Of a stretch of 64,000 nt of DNA, positions 25,401 through 37,285 are shown in pieces (position 1 is the stretch's first letter; every line of letters starts with the position of its first letter). The notes under the pieces were generated by a model, which was not told where the DNA came from, made no database searches, and saw only the letters and a list, made by a program, of their open reading frames with translations. Source of the DNA: Eopsaltria australis (Eukaryota > Chordata > Aves > Passeriformes > Petroicidae); contig JAVTVJ010000294.1 in the NCBI GenBank assembly GCA_034509425.1, positions 1,171,694 through 1,235,693 of the forward strand. Reading direction: 5' to 3'. Made by a program: the position numbers and the translations under genes.

Positions 25401-27839
25401 CTCTGCATAACAAATTGGCATAGAGGCAGAGATACTCATTGCAAGAAAATTACTTGGAAAACATTTGAACAAAGCTTAGCCTAAAGTTTGATCATGTTTT
25501 TCCATGCAACAAGTTTTGGTGAGCAGAAAGATTAGTTTTCCCCTTCTACTGTTTTGGAATAGGTCTTGCATTTATGAAAAATAAAAGAACTAAACAGGAA
25601 CTAGGAAACCTCTCAATTTTGTTTTTATAAGCCAGGCATAACTTCAGTGCATCTGTGAGATGAGTGCCTTAAAATAGACTCTTTGCTCATCTGTCTCTGC
25701 ACATACTGTACTTTAGTGACTTAAGCTGGATAGAAATTAATCTGCTTCTTCCCATTAAACTTTGTGAAGATAGCATGACTAAGACATAGTAAAATTAATT
25801 CTGTTCCTTCTGATGCCTCCCCAGTACAAGTCTCAACAGCTGACCATCAAAAGCACCTCTTTTGCCTGAAATACTTAGGGTGCTTTTTGCTGTTACCAAA
25901 TAATGAATTACTCCACAGCACTAAAAAGTACTCAGATTTGGTCACATATGTATTTACTGGTGTATTAATTCTTAGGACCCCTATATATGATGCACCAAGT
26001 CAGCTCTACAGATTGCTATGAAAGTCTGGGGAGTCTATAATGAAATTAGTAATTGACCATGGAAGTATATTCACTGTTGCTTTAAATATATCAAACCAAA
26101 AGATTGTTTTTCTTCATGATCTTACTGAGTTCCAACTCTGCCTCATCCTTTCTTCCTATTTTAACGTGCAATAATAGGCAGTAATAACTGTCATTTTCTT
26201 TTCCTCCAGAAGGGAGTGAACCTTGCAGCTTTCAAGATATTAAGAGAAAACAGAAATACCTCCAATATAGGGTATAACTAGAAACATTTTCTGTCTGCTG
26301 TCTGAGACAATGCATAAAGGGAGCACAAGCCCCTGAGGAGACCAACTGTGGTGCAGATATTTTTGCCTGAAGCATGTGGATCAGACATAATGCTAGGTAA
26401 AGAAAGGTAAAAGAGCTGTTAGTACCTGATTGTTGGAGTTTTTTATGACTTGGATGTATGAGAATGCCTTCTCCAGCCTGCTAATGCAAGTAGTCAAATG
26501 ACAAAGGCTCTGTGAGTGCATCCAAAAATGTGAAGAAATGGCCCCTGTACTATGCTGACTTTTCACAAGAGTTACAGGAGCTATATCAGAATGCTTAGGG
26601 ACCTTTTACTTACGGAAAAAGGAGGGAGTGGGGTGGAGAGAATTTTTTCCTTTGGTCCCAAGCAGGCCAGCATTGAAGGCCTTGCTCTTAATGGGTGAGA
26701 GCCAGCCAAGAGCATTTTCCTGTGATACCTTAATACTGTGCATGTGAGTCCTCTGTGAATTTGATCTCCTAGTCCACAATTGTCCTGAATGTTGAGAAGG
26801 TGTCACTTCTTTGCCTGCAAAGGATAAAAAGTGGCTCAGCAAAGGTGAGTTGAGAAATCGTATGATCTTTGTCTAGTGATTGTGATGTAGATGCCTCCCT
26901 ATTACTCCTTGGGAACTTTGAGTAGTTACCACCTGTAGGATCTCTACTCTCCAGTTTAACACCAAGGTTTAGAAGGCTGAATGCTCTTCAAGAAGAGCAC
27001 AGCATAAGTGATAGTAATCCACCTTTCACAGAACTGTGCTGTACAAATTTGTATATTTTCTGAATCCCTCCTTTAACTAACATCTGATTTTCTAGCGGCT
27101 TGACTTGCTGATTCACTTCATTTTCTTGGGCAGGCTGGGGGAAATTTATCAAAGATAACATGAGCCAAAAAATACATCCTTTTTCTCCCTGAAAATAAGA
27201 GGAATAAAGATTTTGGGAAGGAGAGTGGGTTTGGTGATAGGGAAATTGCATATGTTTAATGAACTTGCTTTTGTTTTATGTGCTATCGCTTAAAGTACCA
27301 GGACTATCAGTGTGTTTTGTAGCTATTAAGCCATTGCTTATCTGGTGTGGGTTGTACTTTGCAGACAGTAACATTATCTTCAGATAATGCACTTAGTGCA
27401 GAAATGCCTTGTAGAGGCAGAGATAGGGAAGGTTCTTCTTTAGTACTTTTGCAACAAACTTGAGAGCACCTGCACTTACAGGGGCCATTTGCATAGCTAA
27501 GGTGGGTGGGTTTGTTGTTTGTAAGGGGTCTGTGGCTTTGTCACAAGGGGTGGCTCAAAACCCTGTGAGATCTGATGGTCAGGCTTCTTGGGAGATAAAG
27601 GAAGTACTCTAGATAAGGTGTGTTCTGCAACAGGTGAATCCTCAATGATTCCATCTAAACCTGTAAATTAAACAGATAAACAAAATTTTTATTTTGTTTT
27701 AATGCCTGCTGCATTAATTTTTTTTTCATTGTTTTATTTCCTAAGTATGTAAGAGAGCTAATATGGTTCACTAGTTGAGGACAGCAACAGTGGGGTTTTA
27801 TTCCTAGTTCTGTTGAGGGCTCATTAGGGGCCATTTATT
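22451..27839. other. Intergenic DNA after XRCC5
   Basis: No exon, RNA gene or clear dispersed repeat recognised. It holds a 10-bp perfect hairpin at 22821-22850 and an alternative AATAAA at 23345. The open frames, up to 138 codons at 23016-23432, show no domain pattern and no exon-like splice context. Confidence 0.6.
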
Positions 27840-27990
27840 CACAGTTTAACAGAATATCCTGAGTTGGAAGGGACGCATGAGGATGATCCAAGTCCAGCTT
27901 TTAAGTGAATAGCCCATACAGGCATTGAACCCACAACCTTGGTGTTATTAGCAACCATGGTGTTATTAGCACCATGCTCTGACCAAAAAT
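27840..27990 (-). repeat. TguSINE1-like SINE (tRNA-Ile head, CR1-like tail)
   Basis: Read on the + strand, the left part resembles a reversed CR1 tail (AGAATATCCTGAGTTGGAAG, then CAAGTCCAGC). The right part is the reverse complement of a tRNA-Ile(AAU) body: the T-arm region CAGGCATTGAACCC, the anticodon-loop region GGTGTTATTAGCACCATGCTCTGACCAA, and so on. A tRNA-Ile head joined to a CR1 tail is the composition reported for TguSINE1 in passerine birds, so the element lies on the - strand. The anticodon-arm region is tandemly duplicated once (18-bp unit, about 27937-27972). It is a SINE relic, not a functional tRNA gene. Confidence 0.8.
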
Positions 27991-29387
27991 CTGTCTGCCT
28001 CTTGATTATTCTCTCTCTGCAGCTGGAGAAAGTTGTTTACTTATGATGTCTCCCAGAGAAGGCAGTTGAAAGACTTTTGATGGACTTTGGTTGGACGAGA
28101 CTTCATATACAGAGGGTATGTCAGTGCAAAAGTTTTATGACAGAAGATTTGGGGGGATGGGAATAAATGAAGAGAAAAAGCGAGTTATTGTGATGTTCCC
28201 TGGGCATGAGGAGAACATGATCATTAGTCTTGAGGAGAAATGGAACAGTGGGAGTTCCATTAAGTGTCCCACAGGCACCAGGAATATGTGAGAGGCAGAC
28301 ATTAAACAGACAAAGACTGAGGTATTCTGGAGAAATGGAGAAGGAGTTATTCTACTTAATGACTTTGAAAGGCAAGGAGAGGAAACAGATGAGGTTTCAA
28401 AGCTTATTATTGGAAAGAACAGCCTTTCTGTATCTCTTTTCACATTCCAGAAAGAATGATCTGTTTTACATAACGAGCATTTACTTACAGTTCTCCCAGA
28501 CACACACACTGACCTATTTAAAAATGCAAATGGTCGTGAATTTCCCTTAGGGCAGCAGTGACAAAATCAATGTAGAAGGAATAGGGTTAGTCCAGCAAGG
28601 CAATATGTAATTGGGTTGTAGCTTGTCTGCAAGAGATTTCTCTGCAGTCCTCAGGAAATGGAAGCAAGATTGGCTTTAGCATTCGAATGACTCACAGCTC
28701 AAGGTTTACACATGAGATTGTGTACAATCCCTGTTAACCTAAAGCTGATGATGATTCAGAAGTAAGAACTGTGATGAGAGAGAGGACGTGTGTAAAAGAA
28801 CAAACATGATGAGAAAAAAAACATGCAGGAATGACCTTTTGCTACCAACAGGTCACTGTAACTTAAAGTACAAGAATGAGACATACCCAAGGGGACCACT
28901 GGAAATCAAGGGAACCACATTATGGATATGTGTTACAGATTGAGTGTGTGCTGGAAGGCAGGACCAGCTTCACCTTCTAGACAGCTATATACTCCTCAAG
29001 GGAGGATTATTCTGCAGAATCTAGTTCTTCACAGAAGAGCTGTGGGCAGTTTCAGAGATTTATTGTTGGGTAAAGAAAATTGAAACGCCAAGTTGCAACT
29101 GCATAGAGAAAACATATGGTAGGCATCCAAAGCAAGTTGTTTCCTTCTCTGAAGTTTAGCTACTGGAGTTTTTGTACAGGAATTTCCTTGTGAAGGAATC
29201 TGGTCTTTAGGTTGCCAGTCTTGAAAAATTACTCTAGGCCAGGCTGCAAATGATTTGTGACTGGTACAAAATCTCATCCTATGGGATGAGCGAAACTGAA
29301 GAAAATACAGTTCTATCCTTCATGCAGTAGCTGCAGAATGGCAGGAATTGTTAGGATGTAATTCTGTATTTTGTTAGGCTTTAAGTC
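27991..29387. other. Intergenic DNA
   Basis: I see nothing recognisable beyond chance open frames on both strands around 28.1-28.55 kb. Confidence 0.5.
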
Positions 29388-29452
29388 ATAGAAGAGTTTG
29401 AGTTGGAAGGGGCCTTGAAAAGTCATTAGTCCAGCCCCTCTGCAATGTTTCT
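29388..29452 (-). repeat. CR1 LINE tail fragment
   Basis: The + strand reads TCATAGAAGAGTTTGAGTTG, GAAGGGGCCTTGAAAAGTCA and TTAGTCCAGCCCCTCTGC. This is the reverse complement of the CR1 3' end (AAGGTCCCTTCCAAC ... TCTATGA). The fragment is short and its left edge is clear; the right edge is lost to divergence. Confidence 0.8.
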
Positions 29453-32269
29453 TTAAATGAACAATGAACGCCACTTTCCAATTCCTAGAAGAGCAAATGC
29501 ATCTGAAGATAATGTACCCTTGGCTGTAGTCTTTGTTGTACAAAGATTTCCTAAAGTCTCTGAGGATTTCCTGCGTGCTCTCAAAGACAGCACGAAATCA
29601 GCCGATGGGGCAGAAGTTGATGTTTTCATTGCACTACAGTTTTCCTCTGGATAGCAGTGACTGCACAGAGGATACTGAGGCAAAATCCCAAGGTATGCCT
29701 AGAGCTGGCAGCCTGGTTGCTCAGGCTCTAAACACTCTGGTGGCAGGGTGCAGGGAAGCTTGCACAACTGCTGTGAATGCTCTTCCCCTACACTCTTTTG
29801 GGGATTTATTTGGTACCCAATAAGCTAGGCATGTCTGTGGAGCACAAATTGTTCCCTGCATGAATTAAAAGCATCAAGGGAACTGAGAGAGGAAGAAAAG
29901 GGAAAAGCAACTCAAACAGCATATACAATTTGAAATCAGATATTAGCTGAAAAAACAGTTCTGCTAGGTTGCAGCTCCAGGCACATGATTCCCCCTCCAG
30001 CCTGTTTTGCAGCTGTGCTTCATTCCCAGCTCTTACCTTCAGATAAAATCAGCAATGTGTGCTGCACTTCCAGGTTTGGGAGTCAAAACCACTGATTGCA
30101 GGAAATTGTAATCTGATTCTGACTCTTGGGAACAATGACACCCCTCAAATCCTTCTGTCTTAATGGCTTTTCAAAAATCACCTCTCCAGAAGGGTACCAA
30201 GGAGGCTCCAAGGTACCATTTTTTGGGGACATTATTTCTCCAATGCTGCAATGTAGACCTCTTGCCAATTTGTTGTGCTGGGCTGCTCCATCATAGTTTT
30301 TCATCTTGTTCCTGCTGTACAACTGATCTCTGCTTTCTGAGGCCAGTGTCAACTTGATGACCTGTAATTATCTCTCCCTGAGTTTTCTTGTGATCACTTG
30401 TTCCTGAAAATCATTTTGGATGATAAGGTGAGAAAAACTTGCATTATGGTGCTGCTGTCTGAGCAATTATGGTGTTAAGCATATGTGTTTAATTCATGTC
30501 CAGAAACTTCTATGAGTAATGAACCAAGGATTCAGATTTCCCTGCTGCTGAATTGCTGTACAGGTGGTAGGGCTTTTTCAGTGAGAATCTGCTAAAAAGG
30601 TTTCAGGACTCTGTGTGTTTATTAATAACTTAGTGGCACAGAGAGTGCTGTAACAGCTTACTTCCATCCTGAGGTTTTCAAAAGAACATTAAGTGTTGCT
30701 CCTCTTTTTCAGCTGAGTGGTTTATAATGTAGAGAGGCAATATGCACACAGATAGGTCAGTATTGGCAGAACTGCAGATGCAGCCCAGGCAAGATTGTTC
30801 CTGTGGAGGATTTTGAAGATGTCCGTTTTGGGTTGGGGCACAGTCAGTGGCAAAATTTGTGCTCTGCCTGGATATTCTGTGTGCCTGTTATGGTGTCCCA
30901 AGGCTGCATTGATTTCATTGCAAAATTAACAAAGAAACTGTTCTTTACCCACAGGCCTCGAGGGTAGGCGTCCTCAGATGAGGACGTCTGCAAAAATAGG
31001 TTAGATCTGAAAAAAATCTAGTGGAGGCAGGCTGATTGTGCTGTTTCCTTACCCCCTTATTGTGTCTTCTACTCAAGAGGCTAAAGCATTTTCTAACAAT
31101 AACAGAGTTTCAAATGGAATCCTTCCTCTACCTGATTCCTCTTGGCTGTTAATCTCTAATCTGTGTCTTTATCACTGAGGATGTGCTCTTGTATAGGGGT
31201 GTATTCACAGGGTGACCATCTGGAAGCTGCATCTGTGAGGTACCAACCTAAAGCTGCATTCTCTGGGATACTCTCAGCCTCCTTTGCAGGCTCAATCTCC
31301 TCTGGGCTACCAGCTGCTTAGAAAAGAGCCCCTTTGCTCTGAGAACAGTGTCTGTTTGATCACACTATAAATAAACAAATGCTGTGTTTTGCACTTCAGG
31401 AGGGATATGTAGTAGGAAGGTGTAGGGGAGTGGACTAAATAAAACAGGACATCATTTTACAGTAAAGGAGAGCTAGACTCTGCTCTGGGTTCTACCACAG
31501 ATACTCTGCACCTTACATTCAATGTACTCCTCATTTCCTCCCTGTATCTGATTGTAGAGTGCCCATTTATCTGTGCAGTGGACAGATCCTCCATCTGAAT
31601 CATGGTGGAAGCGCTGTGTTTGTTCAGTGACAGCTCCTCTGCCAGCTGCTCTTTGGAGCTGAACTCTGCTCTCTGGGCTACAGTGAGTCATCCAGCTTGG
31701 CAATTTTGGCCATACAGTTTGTATGACAGAGGAGTGATTTTTATAGTTCAAATAAGATCAAGCATAGATGATCTTTTAATGAAGTGATCTTTGTGCCTGA
31801 TTGTATTAACATCACAGGGAGACAAATGAACCAGAGCTGCAAAGAGCCCCCCTGCAGCTATAATTAGATGAATAAAGAGGTTCATATTGATCTATACATT
31901 GGCATGAGGAAGGAAAGAGCATCACCTACATATGCTTTCAAGACCAAAACCTGGTGCAGGCTGCAGAGATGTCAGCTTAAAATTGTGATCCTAAAGCAAA
32001 AGCTTCAACCTGCTTGTATGATACTGTTCCACCTACTCTGGAGATGGCCTGGAGCAGAGTCCATGCTACAGGAGCTTTTGGGGTCACTGTTGTGTGGGAG
32101 GAGCTGTGTATGAATTTGTGTAGTGCAACTAAGAGAGCAGCTGCACTTGGCTGATCTAGCAGTGAGCAAGGTGGTGGCCTGGTATCCTAAGAAAACCCAT
32201 TGTAGGACTTTCCTTCTTTGTTGGCACCAAGTTGCCTTGTGCGCTACTCAGTGCCCTGTAGTTCCTGAG
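29453..32269. other. Intergenic DNA
   Basis: No gene or repeat recognised. Overlapping frames on both strands near 29.45-29.82 kb lack conserved motifs and are taken as chance. Confidence 0.5.
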
Positions 32270-32580
32270 CACTGATCAGCACCTTCCAGGCAATTCCCCC
32301 AGTTTATATACCAAGCATGAGGTTCTGTGGTATGGAATATCCCTTCTGTCTGTTTGGGTCAGCTGTTCTGGCCATGCTTTCTCCTGGCTTGTTGTGCACC
32401 TGCTCGCTGGCAGAGCATCAGAAACTAAAATGTCCTTGATTTCGGGTAAGCGCTACTTAGCAACAACTAAGACATCAGTGAGTTATAAACATTATTCTTA
32501 CAGTAAATCCAAACCACTGCCATGTACCAGCTACTAAGAAGAAAGTTAACTCTCTCCCACCCAAAACCAGGACACTGCTG
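32270..32580 (+). mobile_element. Avian LTR/ERVL-type repeat fragment, non-coding
   Basis: The block carries, in order, CCCCCAGTTTATATACC, TGGTATGGAATATCCC, TTTGGGTCAGCTGTTCTGGC, CTTGTTGTGCACCTGC, GCTACTTAGCAACAACTAAG and CAGCTACTAAGAAGAAAGTT. I recognise this as a very common bird repeat that I associate with endogenous-retrovirus (ERVL-type) LTR or adjoining sequence. The family name and exact boundaries are uncertain. No gag, pol or env coding sequence is visible, so it is a non-autonomous remnant. Confidence 0.7.
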
Positions 32581-35430
32581 TAGCCCAGTGTGTAGGCGTT
32601 TGCTGTCTCATGCAGCTGCCTGAGATCCTCATTTCCAAGGGAACCTAATCCCTTTCAACTAGGCCTTCACTCCCTTGATTGCTTTTTAAAATGTCTAAAA
32701 AGTAATTTTCAAAACTATCAAAGGAATCCAATCATCTGTTTATGCTTAATTCTGTATGAGCTTGCAAGAGGGCTCCAGACACAATTGCTTCAGTGCAAGG
32801 GGTTGTTTATGCACCCTTTGCTGTCTGCTGCAGCGTGGCTGATGGAGGAGACAGTGCAGGAATGTATTGGAGTTGGTGTTGCTCTCTGCTTGGCAAAACA
32901 AAGCATATAAAAGCATTTCAAAGATCTTACATGCTAATAAACATAATTTATGGGCTGGTGGCTAGTTGGTGATAGTTGTGATTAGGGCTTATGGAATTTA
33001 CTTGTAATTTTGTTGAGTTCTACCCTCAGGGGAGGCAGTTTAGATCAATTCTCTGTGCAGAGCTTTGAACAGGACTTTAACCTCAGTTTTCAGTGCTGGT
33101 ACACTCTTTGCCTTGCTCAGTTTTTGTGCCAGAGGGACAATGCACTTTCAGTGCACCTTTGTTTGAGAGCAGCTTACTGGGCAGTTCTTGAACCCTTTGG
33201 TAGATTCAACATATCTTTTACAGTTCCTTGGACAGCCATCCTTCCTCTTTCTGTGCCTTAGAAGGAATACCTGGCTCAGAGGCCACCTGTGAAGAAACTG
33301 TGAAAATGCAGTGTTAAGTACATGAGATGGAAAGGGATGAGAAAAGTGTAATAACTTTGTTGAAGAAGAAGATATTAAAAGATGTATTATATACATGAGT
33401 GAGTGAGGGGAAAATTGGGTCAAGTTAGAGGTGAGCTTGAAGCAAAAATTATTATCTCTAATTCTTTCTAATCTAAATGGTGTTTTTGTGTCTTGAACTG
33501 CGTTCTTATCAGCTGAACCAGACCAGACTGCTGAACTCCAGCCATATGTGAATGGTCTGAGACGTAATCTGTGATTGCAGGTCTCAGATCAAGATAAAAA
33601 TGCTAGAAGCAATGTGTTGCATTTTGATTTTGTTTTTGCTGGTTTGCATACCAATACAGTTTCATTGACTTCATCAGAGAGATGCTTATTTTGTATATTC
33701 TTGTGGATAAATTAAGTCCCTCTGCATATCCAGATACATACATGGGTCTATGACAAAAATAAGGCAGCTACACTGCAGTAACTGGTTAATCAAGAACTAT
33801 ACTTCTTCAGAGCAGAGTTGGGTTTGTTTTCCCCTCTTTCTCCTCACACAGATTCTAGAGGTACAAATGAGGAATTCTCTTGACATTGAGAACTGAGAAT
33901 ATAATTAACAAGTGTCTATTGTGCCAGTCTAATTAGTGCTTCTCTTGACTGTCTGTGACAGTAATGCTATGTAACTGAAGGTATTGGCTGATTTGTAACA
34001 TAGGAGTTAGAAAGTGATTTTTTTTTATCATTACGCTTCTACTACATGCCTGCTTGTGGAAGAACAGGGCAGAAGTGTAGTAGAGGATCACTAATTCAAT
34101 GTGACACTTGTTTTGCAGTGTGGCAGGTTACACCAAGTTCTTCTGTCGCACCTGGTCTATACAGTGGATAAAAATAACATTGGGGCTTACCACAAAGAGT
34201 GGTAAGAAAGAAATTTGAAGCTAATGTTATACCCACATCCCCATCTTACCTTGTAATGGCCAAATACTGCAGAGAGCCTGGAATGGTTCTGTTTGTAGTG
34301 TGGGGTAGGGTTTTAATGTTATTATGAGAAGTGTTTCTTCTAACCTGATTTTTTGGAGGGAGCTAATACTTTAACATTAAAGTCAATATGCAAAATGGGC
34401 TTAAACCTAAAACTGGGACAAAGAAAAAAAATCCCTGCCCTTGGAGCATGGTTTCTCATAGTTTTCCTGAATGTGCAGTCTTTTAGGGCTGGACAAGAAG
34501 GGGAGGGCTCTTGGAGAATTTAATGGGTTAAATATGTGATACTTGGAAGGGGTACAAAGCAAAAAGATGTGAAAAACCCAAATCCCCACCCCATCCTTGC
34601 TCTCTGGTTTTTTGAGTGGTCTTTAGTTGAGCTGCAGGTGGAGTCAGAAAATCTGACCCAAATCTTAGGTTGAGTAATGGATTCAGCCCACAGTGGATGC
34701 ACATGTCTGTACCTATCTGTCACATCAGCTGATCTGCAGGGACGTGCCACATTATCTGCTTCCTGAAATGGCTAAAAATGCACCCGTGGAAGATTAACCT
34801 CCTCCTGCCCTTTGGGCTCAGGGGAGCACAGTGTTCTGAGGAGATACTTGCATGGCTCTGACCTAGCTGGCTTTTCTGAGATGCCTAGGGCACTCCTGCA
34901 TGCTTCTGTTCTGCATGATACAGATGTACCTTGAGGCAGCTGAGGCTCACCTGAGCTCCTCGTGTGTTTCAGTTACTCTTCAAAAATTTTAATCCTTGAA
35001 CATCTGGTCTGTCCTAATTTCTCTTCCATTCTTCTCCTGAGAAATATAGGTATGTATGTGGCATCTGTCTCTCACCCTTCTTTGTTTAGGTGGAGATAAA
35101 GAGTCATTACTGTTTGCAAATGGCCACGGAGTCTGTTGGAAAGTGCCTTCCCCCTTTCAGATCTGTTTCTTTCCTTGACTACTTTCTTCTTTTTCTGTGA
35201 CTGGAAAAGAGGCCTATTGTTACTTTACTTGTATGTTAGAAGTTCCTTTCTGTACTGAAGGCATTTGAAACACTGTAAGAACCAGGTGCTGTAATTTGAA
35301 ACAAGAGCCCTGTGAGCAAATTCATGCTGTTGTCCTCTGCTGACTGGATCATGTCTTACCCCTTGATATGTGGTTCCTTTTCAATTCCTGAACTAAAGAC
35401 CCAGCAATGAACCAGAGCTGTGCACCCTGG
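32581..35430. other. Intergenic DNA
   Basis: No gene seen. Contains a nested stem-loop candidate at 34174-34230. Confidence 0.5.
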
Positions 35431-35431
35431 G

Positions 35432-35600
35432 GATAATCACCCTCTCTCTAATGTGGCAAGTCACTGGAACAGGTTGCCTCTTGTGGATGCCCCATTCCTT
35501 AAAATGTTCAAAGCCAGGTTGGATGGGGCTTGGAAGGCAGGCAGGTTGAAACGAGATGATCTTTAAGGTCCCTTCCAACTCAAACTGTTCTATGATCATA
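35432..35600 (+). repeat. CR1 LINE 3' tail
   Basis: Landmarks are CACTGGAACAGGTTGCC, GTGGATGCCCCATTCC, TGTTCAAAGCCAGGTTGGAT, GATGATCTTTAAGGTCCCTT and CTGTTCTATGATC, the standard CR1 3' end read on the + strand. It is truncated at its 5' side. Confidence 0.88.
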
Positions 35601-35719
35601 AAGCAGTAGTCTCCATATTTACTTCAGCATGTGTAAACTCACTGTTTCCTGTCCCATTCAGCCTGGGAAGCTGTGGGAAGTTGCAGCTGCATCACCCTGA
35701 GTTGAGCTGGTGCTGCACA

Positions 35720-35895
35720 GGACTCTCCTCTTGTCCTCAGGAGTGAAGCAGCGTTTAATGAGAGCAGCTGTCATGATCCAATCACTGATGCCTCCAATTG
35801 ACTGGCAGGCAGTGGGATTGTTGTATTATGGCCTTATTAACTAATCACTGCTGGTAATTGTTATTAATCATTGTCTTGGATCTGTAGTACGAAGA
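35720..35895. promoter_or_regulatory. Candidate conserved regulatory block, TAAT-rich
   Basis: A CR1-free block with TTTAATGAG, CTTATTAACTAATCAC, GGTAATTG and TTATTAATCATTG packed into about 140 bases. Such TAAT clusters are homeodomain-type sites and are typical of vertebrate conserved non-coding elements. This is inferred from motif density only; no conservation data were available. Confidence 0.3.
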
Positions 35896-36304
35896 AGCTT
35901 TAGTTCCTCAATTGTTACTGTTGGAGGTGAAATGCAAGAACTGCATAACAGTGTGTAAGTAGGATAAAAATTGAAGGAAAGGCTTTTTTTCCCCATCTCT
36001 CTGAAAAAGCAGCACCTTTTGCAAGGCCTTCACATGTGTGAGCTGGACTGGCTTTGAAGATGTTCTGGTATCCTCTAGCTCTGTGTGTTGCACAAAAAAG
36101 TGATCTATTGTGGTGTTCCCTCAAAATCCCATTGTGTTGTAATTGTGCTTAGTTTGTAAAACTTCTGTGCAGACTGAAGGCAAAAAGTGAAAAGCACTAA
36201 TTCCACCCCTCTGGCTGTGGTGTTTTCTCGGCACTACAGTGACAACATTTTTGGGTTTAAATGGTTGTGCACTAGGGCTTTCCTCTTTTCCCTTCTTTGG
36301 AAAG

Positions 36305-36415
36305 CAGTTCAGGAGTCTAGGATTTCTCACAGCAGAAAGTGCCTTGATCAGCTTCATGGACTCAGTGATCCTTTTGGGTCTCTTCCAGCTCAGGATATTC
36401 TGTGGTTCTGTCATG
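36305..36415 (+). repeat. Degraded CR1 LINE tail
   Basis: CAGTGATCCTTTTGGGTCTC, TTCCAGCTCAGGATATTCTG and TGGTTCTG match the last segment of a + strand CR1 with substitutions. The 5' boundary is a guess. Confidence 0.7.
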
Positions 36416-36939
36416 CCCTGTCTTTGCTCTGATGAAATCAGGACACATGGTTTGTGTCTGGTTTCTCAGTCTTCCCTTGACCCTCCCACAGGTGCCCAGT
36501 TTGCCACCACTTTCTGAGTGACTGCTGGTGATTGTTGTCATTCTTTGATTGATGAACACAGGAGGCATTGGAAGAGTTTGACTTCCCATTGCATTTCCAA
36601 AATTCCTCTTTGTCAGGACTGGTTACAACTTGTCCAAGGAGAACAGACACTCAAGAGCAAAAATGTAACCATTCATTACAGCCTGGAGAATCTGAACAAA
36701 GGACAAGAAAGGCCAAAGTCTCCTTGATTTCCTCAGCAGTTCATGTCCTTTACAGAGATTGCCCTTTATGATGTTGAGAGGAAAGAAAAGGTGATTTAAC
36801 AAGAAGTTAAAATTACTAGGCCCCAGCTCCCAGCGACACCAAAAGATTAATGCATCATGTTGGGGATGCTTCAAACTCCATGATCCGCTCTGCTGCCTCT
36901 GTTCTGGGGCTGTTCAAAGTGGACTCTTCTGCCAGTTCA

Positions 36940-37285
36940 GCCAGTGATGCTGTTAGATTTATTGAGGACCTTGGCAATTAATTGCTTTCAGACCTGAGAA
37001 GGGCCTCATTGTTGTCCATCAGAGTTTTAATTAATCAAAGCGGCAGATGGGCAGTATCAGCCTCAAATGCTGCTGTAATTAACTCATTCATTATCATCTT
37101 CTCTTGCTCTGTGTCGCTTTATAAAGGACATCTTTAATCAGGCTGTCATGATGCTGTCCCCATAGTAGGAGTTAAATGATTTTCATCAGTCTTTACTATA
37201 ATTACCCTGTGTCCAGGATACCATTAGGGAAAATGCTGATTTTTGCCAATAAATATGGAGGTCTCCCTTGGCTTCAGACAGGTGA
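36940..37285. promoter_or_regulatory. Candidate conserved regulatory block, TAATTA-rich
   Basis: Holds GCAATTAATTGC, TTTAATTAATCAAAG, TGTAATTAACTCATTC and ATAATTACCC within about 230 bases, plus CTTTATAAAGG and CCAATAAATATGG. There is no coding potential and no repeat signature. The clustering of near-identical homeodomain cores suggests an enhancer-like element. It lies between XRCC5 and MARCHF4, and the regulated gene is unknown. Confidence 0.35.

Noticed and set aside
27900..27985. tRNA-Ile-like sequence
   Set aside because: It has a duplicated anticodon arm, mutated stems and a CR1-like tail, so it is a SINE head and not a functional tRNA gene.
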